The translations under genes and the position numbers were made by a program. The notes under the pieces are model-generated. The model did no database searches. It was not told the origin of the DNA and worked only from the letters and a program-made list of their open reading frames with translations. Below are positions 24,311 through 32,794 of a stretch of 37,121 nucleotides of DNA, one piece after another. This stretch comes from DASSWG01 sp041689995 (GTDB taxonomy: Bacteria; Bacteroidota; Bacteroidia; Flavobacteriales; Flavobacteriaceae): contig JBDNFD010000007.1 of NCBI GenBank assembly GCA_041689995.1, positions 1 to 37,121 of the forward strand, written 5' to 3'. The number at the start of each line of letters is the position of its first letter. Position 1 is the stretch's first letter.

Positions 24311-24340
24311 AAGTGTAAGACGAAGAAAATTTTAATTGTA

Positions 24341-24568
24341 ATGAAAATTTTGACACTGAAAATACCGGAAAATATTTTTTTGAGCGAAAGGGAGGCTAAA
24401 CGATTTTTGGCGGCCAAAATGTATGAAACCGGAAAACTTTCCCTTGGCGAAGCTGCTGAATTGGCCGGCTTGTCGAAAGTCGCTTTTTCAGAGATTCTTG
24501 CTGATTATGATGTTTCTTTAATTAATTACCCTGCTTCGGAAATTATTGAAGATGCGGCACGGTTCTGA
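24341..24568 (+). CDS. UPF0175-family antitoxin
   Basis: 75-residue protein beginning MKILTLKIPENIFLSEREAKRFLAAKMYETGKLSLGEAA, of which the KLSLGEAAELAGLSKVAFSEILADYDV segment is a compact helix-turn-helix-like motif typical of UPF0175. These proteins are antitoxins of type II pairs whose partner is a PIN-like DUF3368 protein, as found here in the overlapping next gene. By family logic it binds and neutralises the toxin through its C-terminal part and may repress its own promoter. The ATG at 24341 follows a -7 element. Confidence 0.85.
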   Translation: MKILTLKIPENIFLSEREAKRFLAAKMYETGKLSLGEAAELAGLSKVAFSEILADYDVSLINYPASEIIEDAARF

Positions 24569-25019
24569 TATTATAATAGTCGATACCAGTTGTCTAATAA
24601 TACTTGGAAAAATAGGGGAATTTGGATTGTTGGGAAAGTTTGGTAAAAAAGTGCACGTAACGCCCATCATTCAAAAAGAATATGGAAAAAAACTTCCTAA
24701 TTGGATATTTATTACCAAACCGGGCAATATTCATTATATGCAAATTTTAGAAATGGATTTGGATGAAGGCGAAGCAAGTGCAATTGCTTTATCTTTGGAA
24801 CTGAACAATCCTATTTTGATCATCGACGATTTAAAAGGCCGAAAAATTGCCGCTAAGCTCCGTTTGAAATATTCAGGGACTTTCGGATTGATTCTTAAGG
24901 CAAAACAACTTGGTATTATAGAAAGTGTCAAGCCGATTATTGATAAAATAACCAATACGAATTTTAGGTTCAGTAAGGAATTATTGGAAAGAATCATCAA
25001 CAAGGCCGAAGAGGATTGA
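24552..25019 (+). CDS. DUF3368 PIN-like toxin
   Basis: 155-residue PIN-like domain protein (DUF3368), probable ribonuclease toxin. Seen: the first acidic residue in IIIVDTSCLIILGKIG, an ELNNPILIIDDLKGRKIAAKL segment with paired aspartates as in the DUF3368 core, MDLDEGEASAIALS with the central glutamates, and GTFGLILKAKQLGIIE near the C terminus. PIN nucleases use about four acidic residues to hold Mg or Mn. The start at the ATG 24552 overlaps the antitoxin gene by 17 bases, allowing coupled translation; a TTG at 24546 is the alternative. Nothing else in this housekeeping neighbourhood looks mobile. Function as a toxin is inferred from the pairing. Confidence 0.8.
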   Translation: MRHGSDIIIVDTSCLIILGKIGEFGLLGKFGKKVHVTPIIQKEYGKKLPNWIFITKPGNIHYMQILEMDLDEGEASAIALSLELNNPILIIDDLKGRKIAAKLRLKYSGTFGLILKAKQLGIIESVKPIIDKITNTNFRFSKELLERIINKAEED

Positions 25020-25062
25020 ATTTTTTTTAGTTTGTTCACCAATCATAAAATCAACATTTTTA

Positions 25063-25824
25063 ATGAAAATCCTTCTATCCCCGGCAAAATCATTGGATAT
25101 GACTTCTGAACTTCCGACTACTCGAGGAACACAACCTCGATTTTTGGAAACAACGGAAAAAATTCATAAAAAATTGGAGCGACTTTCCACAAAAAAGCTT
25201 TCCGAATTAATGGGGATAAGCCAAAAACTGGCAGAATTGAATTATCATCGGAATCAGGAATTTCAGGAAATTCATTCCAAAGAAAATTCCCGTCCCGCAA
25301 TGTTTATGTTCGACGGCGATGTTTACAGTGGTTTGGATGCATATTCCATTCCTATGGAAAAACTTGATGCGGCTCAAGAAAGTTTGCGTATTCTTTCGGG
25401 TCTTTACGGGATTTTACGACCCTTGGATTCGGTGCAGCCCTATAGATTAGAAATGGGAACCAAACTTTCCGTTCAACAGAAAAAGGATTTATATGAAATT
25501 TGGCGCAAGAAAATTACAGATTCTTTGAATAACGAAATGATGGAGGGTGAATTGATGGTCAATTTGGCGAGTCAGGAATATTCCAAAGCTATTGATTTCA
25601 AAAAAATGAAATCTCTGGTGATTTCGCCTGTTTTCAAAGATTTAAAAAATGGGGAACTCAAGATTATCAGTTTTTTCGCAAAAAAGGCACGAGGTTCAAT
25701 GGCGCGATTTATTCTCGATAAAAGCCTCAACTCGCTGGAAGAATTGAAAAATTTTGATTCTATTGGTTATGGTTTCAGCGAGAAAGAAACTCAGAATGAA
25801 AATGAACCTGTTTTTATTCGATAA
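25063..25824 (+). CDS. yaaA: peroxide stress protein YaaA (UPF0246)
   Basis: 253-residue DUF328/UPF0246 protein. The N-terminal MKILLSPAKSLDM is the family signature; ALYGILRP-like SGLYGILRPLDSVQPYRLEMGTKL and FFAKKARGSMARFI are the other conserved blocks. In E. coli YaaA reduces intracellular iron damage under hydrogen peroxide and has a DNA-binding fold. The start ATG lies 43 bases after the toxin gene; the gene converges on rlmH. Confidence 0.93.
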   Translation: MKILLSPAKSLDMTSELPTTRGTQPRFLETTEKIHKKLERLSTKKLSELMGISQKLAELNYHRNQEFQEIHSKENSRPAMFMFDGDVYSGLDAYSIPMEKLDAAQESLRILSGLYGILRPLDSVQPYRLEMGTKLSVQQKKDLYEIWRKKITDSLNNEMMEGELMVNLASQEYSKAIDFKKMKSLVISPVFKDLKNGELKIISFFAKKARGSMARFILDKSLNSLEELKNFDSIGYGFSEKETQNENEPVFIR

Positions 25825-25860
25825 TACTGAAAATTCAATTCTAACTTCTAATTTCCTTGA

Positions 25861-26334
25861 TTATTCGTGATGATAAGGTTCATTTTTTAAAATTGTAAAT
25901 GCCCGATAAAGTTGTTCCAAGAAAAACAACCGCACCATTTGATGCGAAAAGGTCATTTTTGACAATGAAATTTTCTGATCTGCCCGCAACTGAACCGCTT
26001 CCGAAAAACCATAAGGTCCGCCGATAACAAATGTCAATTGTTTTTTACCGGAATTCAGTTTCTTCTGTATGAATTCCGAGAAACCTTTCGAGCTGAATTC
26101 ACGGCCTTTTTCGTCCAATAAAATAACGATATCTGCTGGTTTTATCTTTTTTAGGATCAGTTCGCCTTCTTTCAGTTTCTGTTGGGTTTCATCCAAATCT
26201 TTGGAATTTTTTATATCTGGAATAATTTCAAATATTACCTTATTGTAATGTTTCAATCGATTCTGATATATATCCATCAAAAAAATTAATTGGGGATAAT
26301 CGGTCTTTCCAATAGCCACTATTTTAATGGTCAT
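25861..26334 (-). CDS. rlmH: 23S rRNA (pseudouridine(1915)-N(3))-methyltransferase
   Basis: SPOUT-class methyltransferase that N3-methylates pseudouridine 1915 in helix 69 of 23S rRNA, on the 70S ribosome, as a homodimer; 157 residues. The knotted SAM-binding core is seen in VILLDEKGREFSSKGFSEFI, FVIGGPYGFSE and LSKMTFSHQMVRLFFLEQLYRAFTI followed by the conserved C-terminal PYHHE. It modifies the same helix as RluD, encoded about 1.6 kb away. Divergent from nadC. Confidence 0.96.
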   Translation of the reverse strand: MTIKIVAIGKTDYPQLIFLMDIYQNRLKHYNKVIFEIIPDIKNSKDLDETQQKLKEGELILKKIKPADIVILLDEKGREFSSKGFSEFIQKKLNSGKKQLTFVIGGPYGFSEAVQLRADQKISLSKMTFSHQMVRLFFLEQLYRAFTILKNEPYHHE

Positions 26335-26384
26335 CTTTTCTGTTTGAAATTACTTTGCTACATTAGCAAAAATAACCATAGCAA

Positions 26385-27245
26385 ATGATACACACTTCTC
26401 GATTTGAAAAAGAATTGGATTTGGTCATCACTAATGCCATCCGAGAAGACGTCGGAAACGGCGATCATAGTTCTCTTGCATGCATCCCGGAAAGTGCCAC
26501 CGGAAAGGCTAAATTATTGGTAAAGGCCAAAGGGGTTTTGGCCGGTGTGGAATTTGCACAACGGGTTTTTGAAGCAGTGGATACGAATTTGGATATGAAA
26601 ATTTTTTTACCAGATGGCAGCAAAATAGAAAATGGGGATGTCGCTTTCCATGTGTTTGGAAAAAGCAGATCTATTCTTAAAGCAGAACGTCTGGTGCTTA
26701 ACGGAATGCAGCGAATGAGTGCTATTGCCACCAAAACCCATACCTTCGTGAAGGTTTTGGAAGGAACCCACACAAAAATATTGGACACACGCAAAACCAC
26801 TCCGGGAATTAGGGTGTTGGAAAAGTGGGCGGTAAAAATTGGAGGTGGCGAAAATCATCGGTTTGGTTTGGATGATATGATCATGTTAAAGGATAACCAT
26901 ATTGATTTTGCCGGCGGAGTTTCCGAAGCTGTAAATAAAACGAAGACTTATTTGAAAGAAAATAAGTTGGATCTGAAGATTATCGTGGAAGCCCGAAATT
27001 TGAAAGAAATAAGTCAAATTTTGGAAAATGATGGCGTTTATCGGATTTTGATCGATAACTTTGATTATGATGATACACGGAAAGCAGTCAAAATGATTGG
27101 CGATCGTTGTTTGACGGAATCCAGTGGCGGAATTACTTTGGAAACAGCGCGAAAGTTTGCCGAATGTGGCGTAGATTATATTTCCAGCGGTGCGCTGACC
27201 CATTCCGTATCTAATTTGGATATGAGTTTGAAAGCTATGTTTTAA
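26385..27245 (+). CDS. nadC: nicotinate-nucleotide pyrophosphorylase (carboxylating)
   Basis: Quinolinate phosphoribosyltransferase of de novo NAD synthesis; 286 residues, a homodimer with a barrel-like fold. Motifs: EDVGNGDHSS near the N terminus, ERLVLNGMQRMSAIATKT, LDTRKTTPGIRVLEKWAVKIGGGENHRFGLDDMIMLKDNH (read in parts; the R, K and H residues bind quinolinate and PRPP) and ESSGGI with DYISSGALTHS near the C terminus. The ATG at 26385 fits the family length. A short hairpin follows the stop. Confidence 0.97.
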   Translation: MIHTSRFEKELDLVITNAIREDVGNGDHSSLACIPESATGKAKLLVKAKGVLAGVEFAQRVFEAVDTNLDMKIFLPDGSKIENGDVAFHVFGKSRSILKAERLVLNGMQRMSAIATKTHTFVKVLEGTHTKILDTRKTTPGIRVLEKWAVKIGGGENHRFGLDDMIMLKDNHIDFAGGVSEAVNKTKTYLKENKLDLKIIVEARNLKEISQILENDGVYRILIDNFDYDDTRKAVKMIGDRCLTESSGGITLETARKFAECGVDYISSGALTHSVSNLDMSLKAMF

Positions 27246-27253
27246 AATGATTG

Positions 27254-27273
27254 CCGTTCTACTCAACGGTTTT
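27254..27273 (+). terminator. short hairpin after nadC
   Basis: CCGTT (27254-27258) pairs with AACGG (27265-27269) around CTACTC and is followed by TTTT. It is small, so at best a weak terminator. Confidence 0.4.
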
Positions 27274-27295
27274 AAAGTGCCATATTCGATATATT

Positions 27296-28258
27296 ATGGC
27301 CTACGACCTAGCGCTTAAAGCATATAAAATGACCAAAGAAGTAGAGGAGGGACTGAATAAAATACCAATCATAGGTTGGGTTGCCAAAAAAAGCAAGCAG
27401 GTGGTTCTTCCTGGACTTGACGGATTAACTCTTTATGATTTTTGGGAACTTTATTCCGTGGGTATCGTGAAAGGAGCTTTTTCCACGCGGGCCAGTTCTA
27501 TTGCATTTAGCTTTTTTATGGCGATTTTTCCTTTCCTGTTGTTTTTGCTGAATTTGATTCCTTTCATTTGGTTTATTGATGATTTTCAACTGAAGTTTTT
27601 GGTTTATATAGAAAGCTTGCTGCCGCCACAAACCACTGGGTTTTTTGATGAGGTTTTTGCTGATATCGCAGCAAATCAACGAGTTGGATTACTTTCTTTC
27701 GTATTTTTACTTTCCATTTTTTTAATGGCCAATGGTGTCAATGCTATTTTTGAGGGTTTCGAATCTTCCTATCATTCGCAGATCAACCGCTCGTTTTTTA
27801 AGCAATATCTTGTATCTATTTGGGTCTCCGTTATACTGGCATTGTTGTTGTTACTTAATGTGATCATGGCGATATACTTGACTTTTATGATAGAAAATCT
27901 CCGGAATTTCAGCTTGTTTTCCAACAGTGTTGCTTGGGTAAAAGTCGGAAGGTATGCGATCATTCTCTTAACAATATATATTGGGGTTGCCACTTTATAT
28001 TATTTTGGTACCCGGGAAGGCCGTGGCCATAAGTTTTTTTCCATGGGCGCTTTTGCCACCACGTTTCTGATAGTTTTAACAACTTTTCTTTTCGGTATAT
28101 ATATAAATAATTTTAGTTCTTATAACGAATTGTACGGATCTATTGGTGCCTTGCTGATACTGATGGTTTATATTTGGTTGAACTCAAATATCCTTTTACT
28201 GGGATTCGAACTGAACGCTTCCCTTGGTTTAATGAGGCTCAAAAAAAATTCCGGATGA
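27296..28258 (+). CDS. YihY/BrkB-family membrane protein
   Basis: Polytopic inner-membrane protein of 320 residues. A soluble N-terminal stretch (GLDGLTLYDFWELYSVGIVKGAFSTRASSIAFSFF is typical of YihY) is followed by about six transmembrane helices: near 80-100, 135-155, 175-200, 218-240, 255-275 and 285-305. YihY/BrkB proteins were once called ribonuclease BN by mistake; their transport or envelope role is still undefined. The start at the ATG 27296 is preferred; ORF extension to 27251 overlaps the hairpin, and the ATG 30 bases later is another option. The stop TGA overlaps the ATG of the next gene (ATGA), indicating a two-gene operon. Confidence 0.88.
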   Translation: MAYDLALKAYKMTKEVEEGLNKIPIIGWVAKKSKQVVLPGLDGLTLYDFWELYSVGIVKGAFSTRASSIAFSFFMAIFPFLLFLLNLIPFIWFIDDFQLKFLVYIESLLPPQTTGFFDEVFADIAANQRVGLLSFVFLLSIFLMANGVNAIFEGFESSYHSQINRSFFKQYLVSIWVSVILALLLLLNVIMAIYLTFMIENLRNFSLFSNSVAWVKVGRYAIILLTIYIGVATLYYFGTREGRGHKFFSMGAFATTFLIVLTTFLFGIYINNFSSYNELYGSIGALLILMVYIWLNSNILLLGFELNASLGLMRLKKNSG

Positions 28259-28680
28259 ATAGATTCTTGAAAAATTTAGCTTTTATCTTTTTATTTTGTT
28301 TTGTTTTTGGGGCGAATGCACAATCAATACTCGGAAAATGGAAAACCATAGATGACCGTTCGGGCAAAGCGAAATCTATCATTAAAATTTACGAGAAAGA
28401 CGGAAAAGTTTTTGGCGATATAGTCCACATCTTTCATAAAATGGAACGAGATACCTGTTCGGCTGGTCTTCAAAAAAGCCATGAATATGTTGGGATGACC
28501 ATTATCCGAGATATGGAAAAAGAAGGAAATCAGTATGAAGACGGCACGTTTACGGATCCTGGATCCGGAAAGAATTACCAAGCAAAAATTTGGCTCAATG
28601 GAGATAATCCCAATATTTTAAATGTGAGGGGATATGTCGGTATTTTTTATCGGACGCAAAATTGGGTGCGGGTAGAATGA
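28255..28680 (+). CDS. DUF2147-domain secreted protein
   Basis: 141-residue protein with a signal peptide (about residues 1-23, ending GANAQ) and a DUF2147 domain: SILGKWKTIDDRSGKAKSIIKIYEKDGK, GDGTFTDP-like YEDGTFTDPGSGKNYQAKIWL and the final NVRGYVGIFYRTQNWVRV. It has a lipocalin-like small beta-barrel character and acts in the periplasm; function unknown. The start ATG overlaps the stop of the YihY gene by four bases, so it is translated with it. A longer reading frame upstream (to 28174) lies inside that gene and has no signal-peptide logic. Confidence 0.9.
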   Translation: MNRFLKNLAFIFLFCFVFGANAQSILGKWKTIDDRSGKAKSIIKIYEKDGKVFGDIVHIFHKMERDTCSAGLQKSHEYVGMTIIRDMEKEGNQYEDGTFTDPGSGKNYQAKIWLNGDNPNILNVRGYVGIFYRTQNWVRVE

Positions 28681-28793
28681 TTTTTTTTTGCCATCACCTT
28701 TAGGAATATTGAATACTAAGTTCAGATTTTTATTTCACATTCAAACACTTCAAAAGAAATTTTCTTTGCATTTTTGCTCTGAAAGAATTTTAA

Positions 28794-31244
28794 ATGAACT
28801 ATTTCATCGACGTCATTTTACCGCTTCCATTGGAAAAACACTTCACTTATGAAGTAACGAAACTTGAAGCAGAAAAAATCCAAAAGGGAATGCGCGTTGC
28901 CGTCCCTTTTGGCAAAACAAAAGTTTACACAGGCGTTGTTGCCAAACTCCACCAAGTTGCACCAACGATCTATACCGCAAAATCCATTGAACAAATTCTG
29001 GACGAAAAACCAGTGGTGACAGAACAGCAACTGGCATTTTGGCAATGGATATCAAATTATTATATGTGTTCCGAAGGGGAAATTTTACGTGCCGCTTTGC
29101 CGAGTGCATTTTTGTTGGAAAGTGAGACTATCATTGAACTCAATAAAGATTCCACCATTGATGAAGCCGATTTAAATGATGATGAACTTCTGGTTTATGA
29201 AGCCCTTTTGAAGCAGTCCTTGTTGAAAATTCAGGAGGTGATGCAGATTTTGGACAAAAAAACCGTGCTTCCGATCATCAACAGATTAGTACAAAAAAAT
29301 GTGGTGATCGTCAATCAAGAACTTTACAAGCAGTACAAACCAAAATTGGTGCGCTATGTTCGTCTTCACAAAGAATATTTGGCCGAAGGAAAATTAAAAG
29401 ATTTGTTGGAAGACTTGAACGCGGCCCCAAAGCAACGACAAGTAATATTGAGTTTGTTTTCATTGGGCTCCAAGGGCGAAAAATCCATTAAGGTTTCTGA
29501 GCTGGCAAAAAAAAGCGGAGCTTCTACCTCAATAATCAAAGCATTGGTTTCAAAATCCATTTTAGAGGAATATGAAGTGGGTAAAGATCGGGTGGAATTT
29601 AAGGGAGGTCCGACGACCAAAGAAATTCATTTGAGCGAAGATCAGCAAACCGCCTTATTAGAAATAGAAGATAATTTTTCTGAACGGAATGTGTGTTTGT
29701 TTCACGGTGCGACTTCTTCTGGCAAGACCGAAATTTATATGAAGCTGATTGAAGAAGCCCTCACCAAAGGAAAACAAGTTTTATACCTTCTACCTGAAAT
29801 CGCTTTGACCACTCAACTTATTTCTCGATTAAGAGCTTATTTTGGCGATGAAGTTTTGGTTTATCACAGTAAGTATTCGGTGAGCGAGCGGGTAGAGGTT
29901 TACCAACATATTTTGAACCGCAGTAAAGGTCGAATTGTCATTGGCGCACGGTCTTCCATATTTTTACCTTTTGTGAATTTGGGGTTAATTGTGGTAGATG
30001 AATCGCATGAATCCACTTTCAAACAATTCGATCCTGCACCGCGCTATCATGCGCGAGATGCTTCGGTGGTTTTGGCTTCCCTTTTCCAAGCAAAAGTTTT
30101 GTTGGGTTCCGCCACTCCGAGTTTAGAAAGTTATTATAATGCGCTTCATCAGAAATATGGATTAGTTTCGCTTTCCACACGTTTCGGAAATATATTGCCG
30201 CCGAAAATAGATTTGGTCGATATTAAGGAAAAACATCGAAAAAAACAGATGACCGGCCATTTTTCGGACGTGCTACTTCAGAATATAAATGAAACTTTGG
30301 AAAATGGGAAGCAAGTCATTTTGTTTCAGAATCGAAGAGGATATTCACCCATTTTGGAGTGTAATACATGTGGGCATTCGCCCCAATGTCCAAATTGTGA
30401 TGTGAGTTTAACCTACCATCGACACAACAATCAGTTGCGTTGCCATTATTGCGGATATCATATGGCCAGACAAACAACGTGCATGGCTTGCGGCAGTGCT
30501 GAATTGACCACCAAAGGTTTTGGCACTGAACAAATTGAAATGGAACTGAAACCACTTTTTCCCGATCACAAAATTGGGAGGATGGATTTGGACACCACTC
30601 GTGGCAAACATGGATATGAACGCATGATTCATGCTTTTGAAAATGGGGAAATGGATATTTTGGTTGGCACACAAATGCTCACCAAAGGGCTTGATTTTAG
30701 AAATGTGGACCTAGTGGCCGTGATGAACGCCGATAATTTATTGAATTTTCCCGATTTCAGGGCACATGAACGAAGTTTTCAGTTGTTGCTGCAAGTCGCT
30801 GGCCGGGCTGGTAGAACACGCGAGCGCGGAAAGGTTTTGATTCAAACCTATAATCCATTTCACCAAATTTTACAGCAGGTTTCCACTAGTGATTATCTCG
30901 GAATGTACCATCAACAAATGGACGAACGGCAAAATTTTAAATATCCACCAATTTACCGGATGATAAAAATTGCTTTTAAAGGAAGGGATTATAATAAAGT
31001 GAACGAAGCTTCTGCCTGGTTTGCAAAAAATTTGCGACAAACAATGAAAGAAAATGTACTGGGCCCGGAATTTCCGCCAATTGCGCGAATTAGAAATGAA
31101 TATTATAAGAATATTATGGTAAAGATTCCACCAAAACAATCTTCTAAAAAAACAAAGGAATATTTGAAGAGAATAATCGCCAGTTATATCGCTATCGCTG
31201 CTTTTCGCAGGGTAAGAATTATTTTAACTGTAGATCCCTACTAA
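28794..31244 (+). CDS. priA: primosomal replication protein N' (PriA helicase)
   Basis: Superfamily 2 3'-5' helicase of 816 residues that reloads DnaB at stalled forks. Order: N-terminal 3'-binding domain (FIDVILPLPLEKHFTYEV...RVAVPFGKTKVYTGVV), winged helix, Walker A GATSSGKT (305-312), DESH box (402-405), and a zinc-binding region with eight cysteines (C523, C526, C532, C535, C550, C553, C563, C566) inserted before the second RecA-like lobe. VGTQMLTKGLDFRNVDLVAV, AGRAGRTRERGKVLIQTYNP and the C-terminal domain follow. The start ATG 28794 is the standard N terminus. Its last 26 bases overlap the 3' end of the convergent LytTR gene. Confidence 0.97.
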   Translation: MNYFIDVILPLPLEKHFTYEVTKLEAEKIQKGMRVAVPFGKTKVYTGVVAKLHQVAPTIYTAKSIEQILDEKPVVTEQQLAFWQWISNYYMCSEGEILRAALPSAFLLESETIIELNKDSTIDEADLNDDELLVYEALLKQSLLKIQEVMQILDKKTVLPIINRLVQKNVVIVNQELYKQYKPKLVRYVRLHKEYLAEGKLKDLLEDLNAAPKQRQVILSLFSLGSKGEKSIKVSELAKKSGASTSIIKALVSKSILEEYEVGKDRVEFKGGPTTKEIHLSEDQQTALLEIEDNFSERNVCLFHGATSSGKTEIYMKLIEEALTKGKQVLYLLPEIALTTQLISRLRAYFGDEVLVYHSKYSVSERVEVYQHILNRSKGRIVIGARSSIFLPFVNLGLIVVDESHESTFKQFDPAPRYHARDASVVLASLFQAKVLLGSATPSLESYYNALHQKYGLVSLSTRFGNILPPKIDLVDIKEKHRKKQMTGHFSDVLLQNINETLENGKQVILFQNRRGYSPILECNTCGHSPQCPNCDVSLTYHRHNNQLRCHYCGYHMARQTTCMACGSAELTTKGFGTEQIEMELKPLFPDHKIGRMDLDTTRGKHGYERMIHAFENGEMDILVGTQMLTKGLDFRNVDLVAVMNADNLLNFPDFRAHERSFQLLLQVAGRAGRTRERGKVLIQTYNPFHQILQQVSTSDYLGMYHQQMDERQNFKYPPIYRMIKIAFKGRDYNKVNEASAWFAKNLRQTMKENVLGPEFPPIARIRNEYYKNIMVKIPPKQSSKKTKEYLKRIIASYIAIAAFRRVRIILTVDPY

Positions 31245-31959
31245 CATTATTGCTGGTGGAAATATTCATTAGGGCGGCTTGCAATCCCTTTTTCTTATGT
31301 CGGCTCAACGGAAGTTTTTCATCCTCTAATTCAACGAATTTGCTGCCGTATTTTTTTACCTTTTTGAGGTTTACGATATAAGATTTGTGAATTCTAAGAA
31401 ATAATTCGGGAGGAAGTCTTTTTTCAAAAGCTTTCATGGTCGTAAGTACAATATAGGACGAATCTTCCGTTACAATTTTTGCATAATCGCCCATCGCTTT
31501 CACATAAAGAAGGCTGTTGACAAATACTTTGTGTTTTTTCAAATTGCTTTTTACGAAGATATAATTTTGTTTATCGCTGTCCATTTCTTTCATAACAATA
31601 AACGAAAGCGCTTTATCAATAGCTCTATCAAAACGGCTTTTATCCACAGGTTTTTGGAGGAAATCTACGGCCTCATAATTGAAAGCCTCAAAAGCATATT
31701 GGGTTTTTCCGGTTATAAAAATAATGCCGGGCTTATTTTCCAGATCATTGAGCAGATCGAAACCCGATAAAAGGGGCATTTCAATATCCAGAAACACAAG
31801 ATCCACCGGATTTGTTTTTAAATATTCTTTCGCGTTCACCGCATTGCTGAATTCAAGCACGAGATCCAAAGCGGGATGATTCTTTACAAGTTGCCCAATT
31901 ATGAGACATTGTAATGGAGAATCATCTACAATGATGCATTTTAATTCTGATTTTGTCAT
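31219..31959 (-). CDS. LytTR-family response regulator
   Basis: 246-residue two-domain regulator. Receiver domain about 7-118: CIIVDDSPLQC (acidic pair), LVFLDIEMP with the phosphoacceptor aspartate, IFITGKT and LQKPVD with the conserved lysine. LytTR DNA-binding domain about 140-235: IFVKSNLKKHKV, VNSLLYVKAMGDYAKIV, LTTMKAFEKRLPPELFLRIHKSYIVNLKKV and PLSRHKKKGL. Such regulators in Bacteroidota are usually partnered with LytS-type (His_kinase) sensors, but none is adjacent, so it is an orphan here. A -7 element lies at 31989-31996. Convergent with priA with a 26-base overlap. Confidence 0.93.
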   Translation of the reverse strand: MTKSELKCIIVDDSPLQCLIIGQLVKNHPALDLVLEFSNAVNAKEYLKTNPVDLVFLDIEMPLLSGFDLLNDLENKPGIIFITGKTQYAFEAFNYEAVDFLQKPVDKSRFDRAIDKALSFIVMKEMDSDKQNYIFVKSNLKKHKVFVNSLLYVKAMGDYAKIVTEDSSYIVLTTMKAFEKRLPPELFLRIHKSYIVNLKKVKKYGSKFVELEDEKLPLSRHKKKGLQAALMNISTSNNVSRDLQLK

Positions 31960-31988
31960 CTTGCGAAGATATGATTAATGGCGCGCTT

Positions 31989-31996
31989 CAAAGATA
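31989..31996 (-). promoter_or_regulatory. -7 promoter element (TATCTTTG) of the LytTR regulator gene
   Basis: The minus strand reads TATCTTTG, a TAnnTTTG match 29 bases upstream of the start at 31959. Confidence 0.45.
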
Positions 31997-32109
31997 TAAT
32001 TTTTTTTGATATTGTTAAGAGCATTTTGGGATAAAACGAAAAAAAATTCCAATAAGCGCGATTTCAAAAAAATTGAAGAAGAGGAATAGTGTTTATTGGA
32101 AAAAATATG

Positions 32110-32117
32110 TACTTTTG
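32110..32117 (+). promoter_or_regulatory. -7 promoter element (TACTTTTG) of the rpsF operon
   Basis: TACTTTTG matches TAnnTTTG and is followed by GCAGCC, 24 bases before the ATG of rpsF. It excludes the longer ORF start at 32073. Confidence 0.5.
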
Positions 32118-32141
32118 CAGCCAATTTTTAAAACAAAATAT

Positions 32142-32480
32142 ATGAATCATTATGAAACTGTTTTCATCTTGAATCCCGTTTTATCTGAAGATCAGATAAA
32201 GGAAACAGTTAAGAAATTCGAAGATTTTCTTGTTTCTAAAGATGCCAAGATGGTAAACAAAGAAGATTGGGGGCTAAAAAAATTGGCTTACCCAATTCAA
32301 CACAAAAAAAGTGGATTTTACCACTTATTGGAATACACTGTAGATGGCCAAGCAATTGCGCTGCTTGAAGTATTGTTCCATAGAGATGAACGTGTAATGC
32401 GCTGTATGACGGTAAAACTGGACAAACACGCAATTGCTTGGGCAGAGAAAAGGGTGAAAAGAAACAAAGAAAAAGCATAA
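32142..32480 (+). CDS. rpsF: 30S ribosomal protein S6
   Basis: 112-residue small-subunit protein that pairs with S18 at the platform. NHYETVFILNPVLSEDQIKETV at the start and GLKKLAYPIQHKKSGFYHLLEY, VLFHRDERVMRCMTVKLDKHA are S6 hallmarks. First gene of the rpsF-rpsR-rplI operon; 3 bases separate it from rpsR. A priB or ssb gene, found in this operon in some phyla, is absent. Confidence 0.97.
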   Translation: MNHYETVFILNPVLSEDQIKETVKKFEDFLVSKDAKMVNKEDWGLKKLAYPIQHKKSGFYHLLEYTVDGQAIALLEVLFHRDERVMRCMTVKLDKHAIAWAEKRVKRNKEKA

Positions 32481-32483
32481 GTT

Positions 32484-32780
32484 ATGTCAACAATTGAACA
32501 ACAAGCAAAAGGACAAAAAGAAGGGGAAATCAGATATCTGACCCCTTTGAACATTGAAACATCTAAAACCAAAAAATATGACCGTTTCAAAAAATCCGGT
32601 ATTAAATATATCGATTATAAAGACGGAGATTATTTAATGGGATTGGTGAACGAGCAAGGAAAATTGTTGCCGAGAAGGCTCACCGGAACTTCTTTGAAAA
32701 ACCAACGAAAAGTTGCCACAGCCGTAAAACGCGCACGTCATTTGGCATTAATGCCTTATGTGGGCGATCTATTAAAATAA
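32484..32780 (+). CDS. rpsR: 30S ribosomal protein S18
   Basis: 98-residue S18, which binds 16S rRNA together with S6. The conserved part is IRYLTPLNIETSKTKKYDRF (about 18-37), DYKDGDYLMGLVNEQGKLLPRRLTGTSLKNQRKVATAVKRARHLALMPYV. The N-terminal extension of about 15 Gln/Lys-rich residues is usual in Bacteroidota. No zinc-ribbon cysteines are present. Fourteen bases before rplI. Confidence 0.97.
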   Translation: MSTIEQQAKGQKEGEIRYLTPLNIETSKTKKYDRFKKSGIKYIDYKDGDYLMGLVNEQGKLLPRRLTGTSLKNQRKVATAVKRARHLALMPYVGDLLK

Positions 32781-32794
32781 AAAATAGCAACAAC

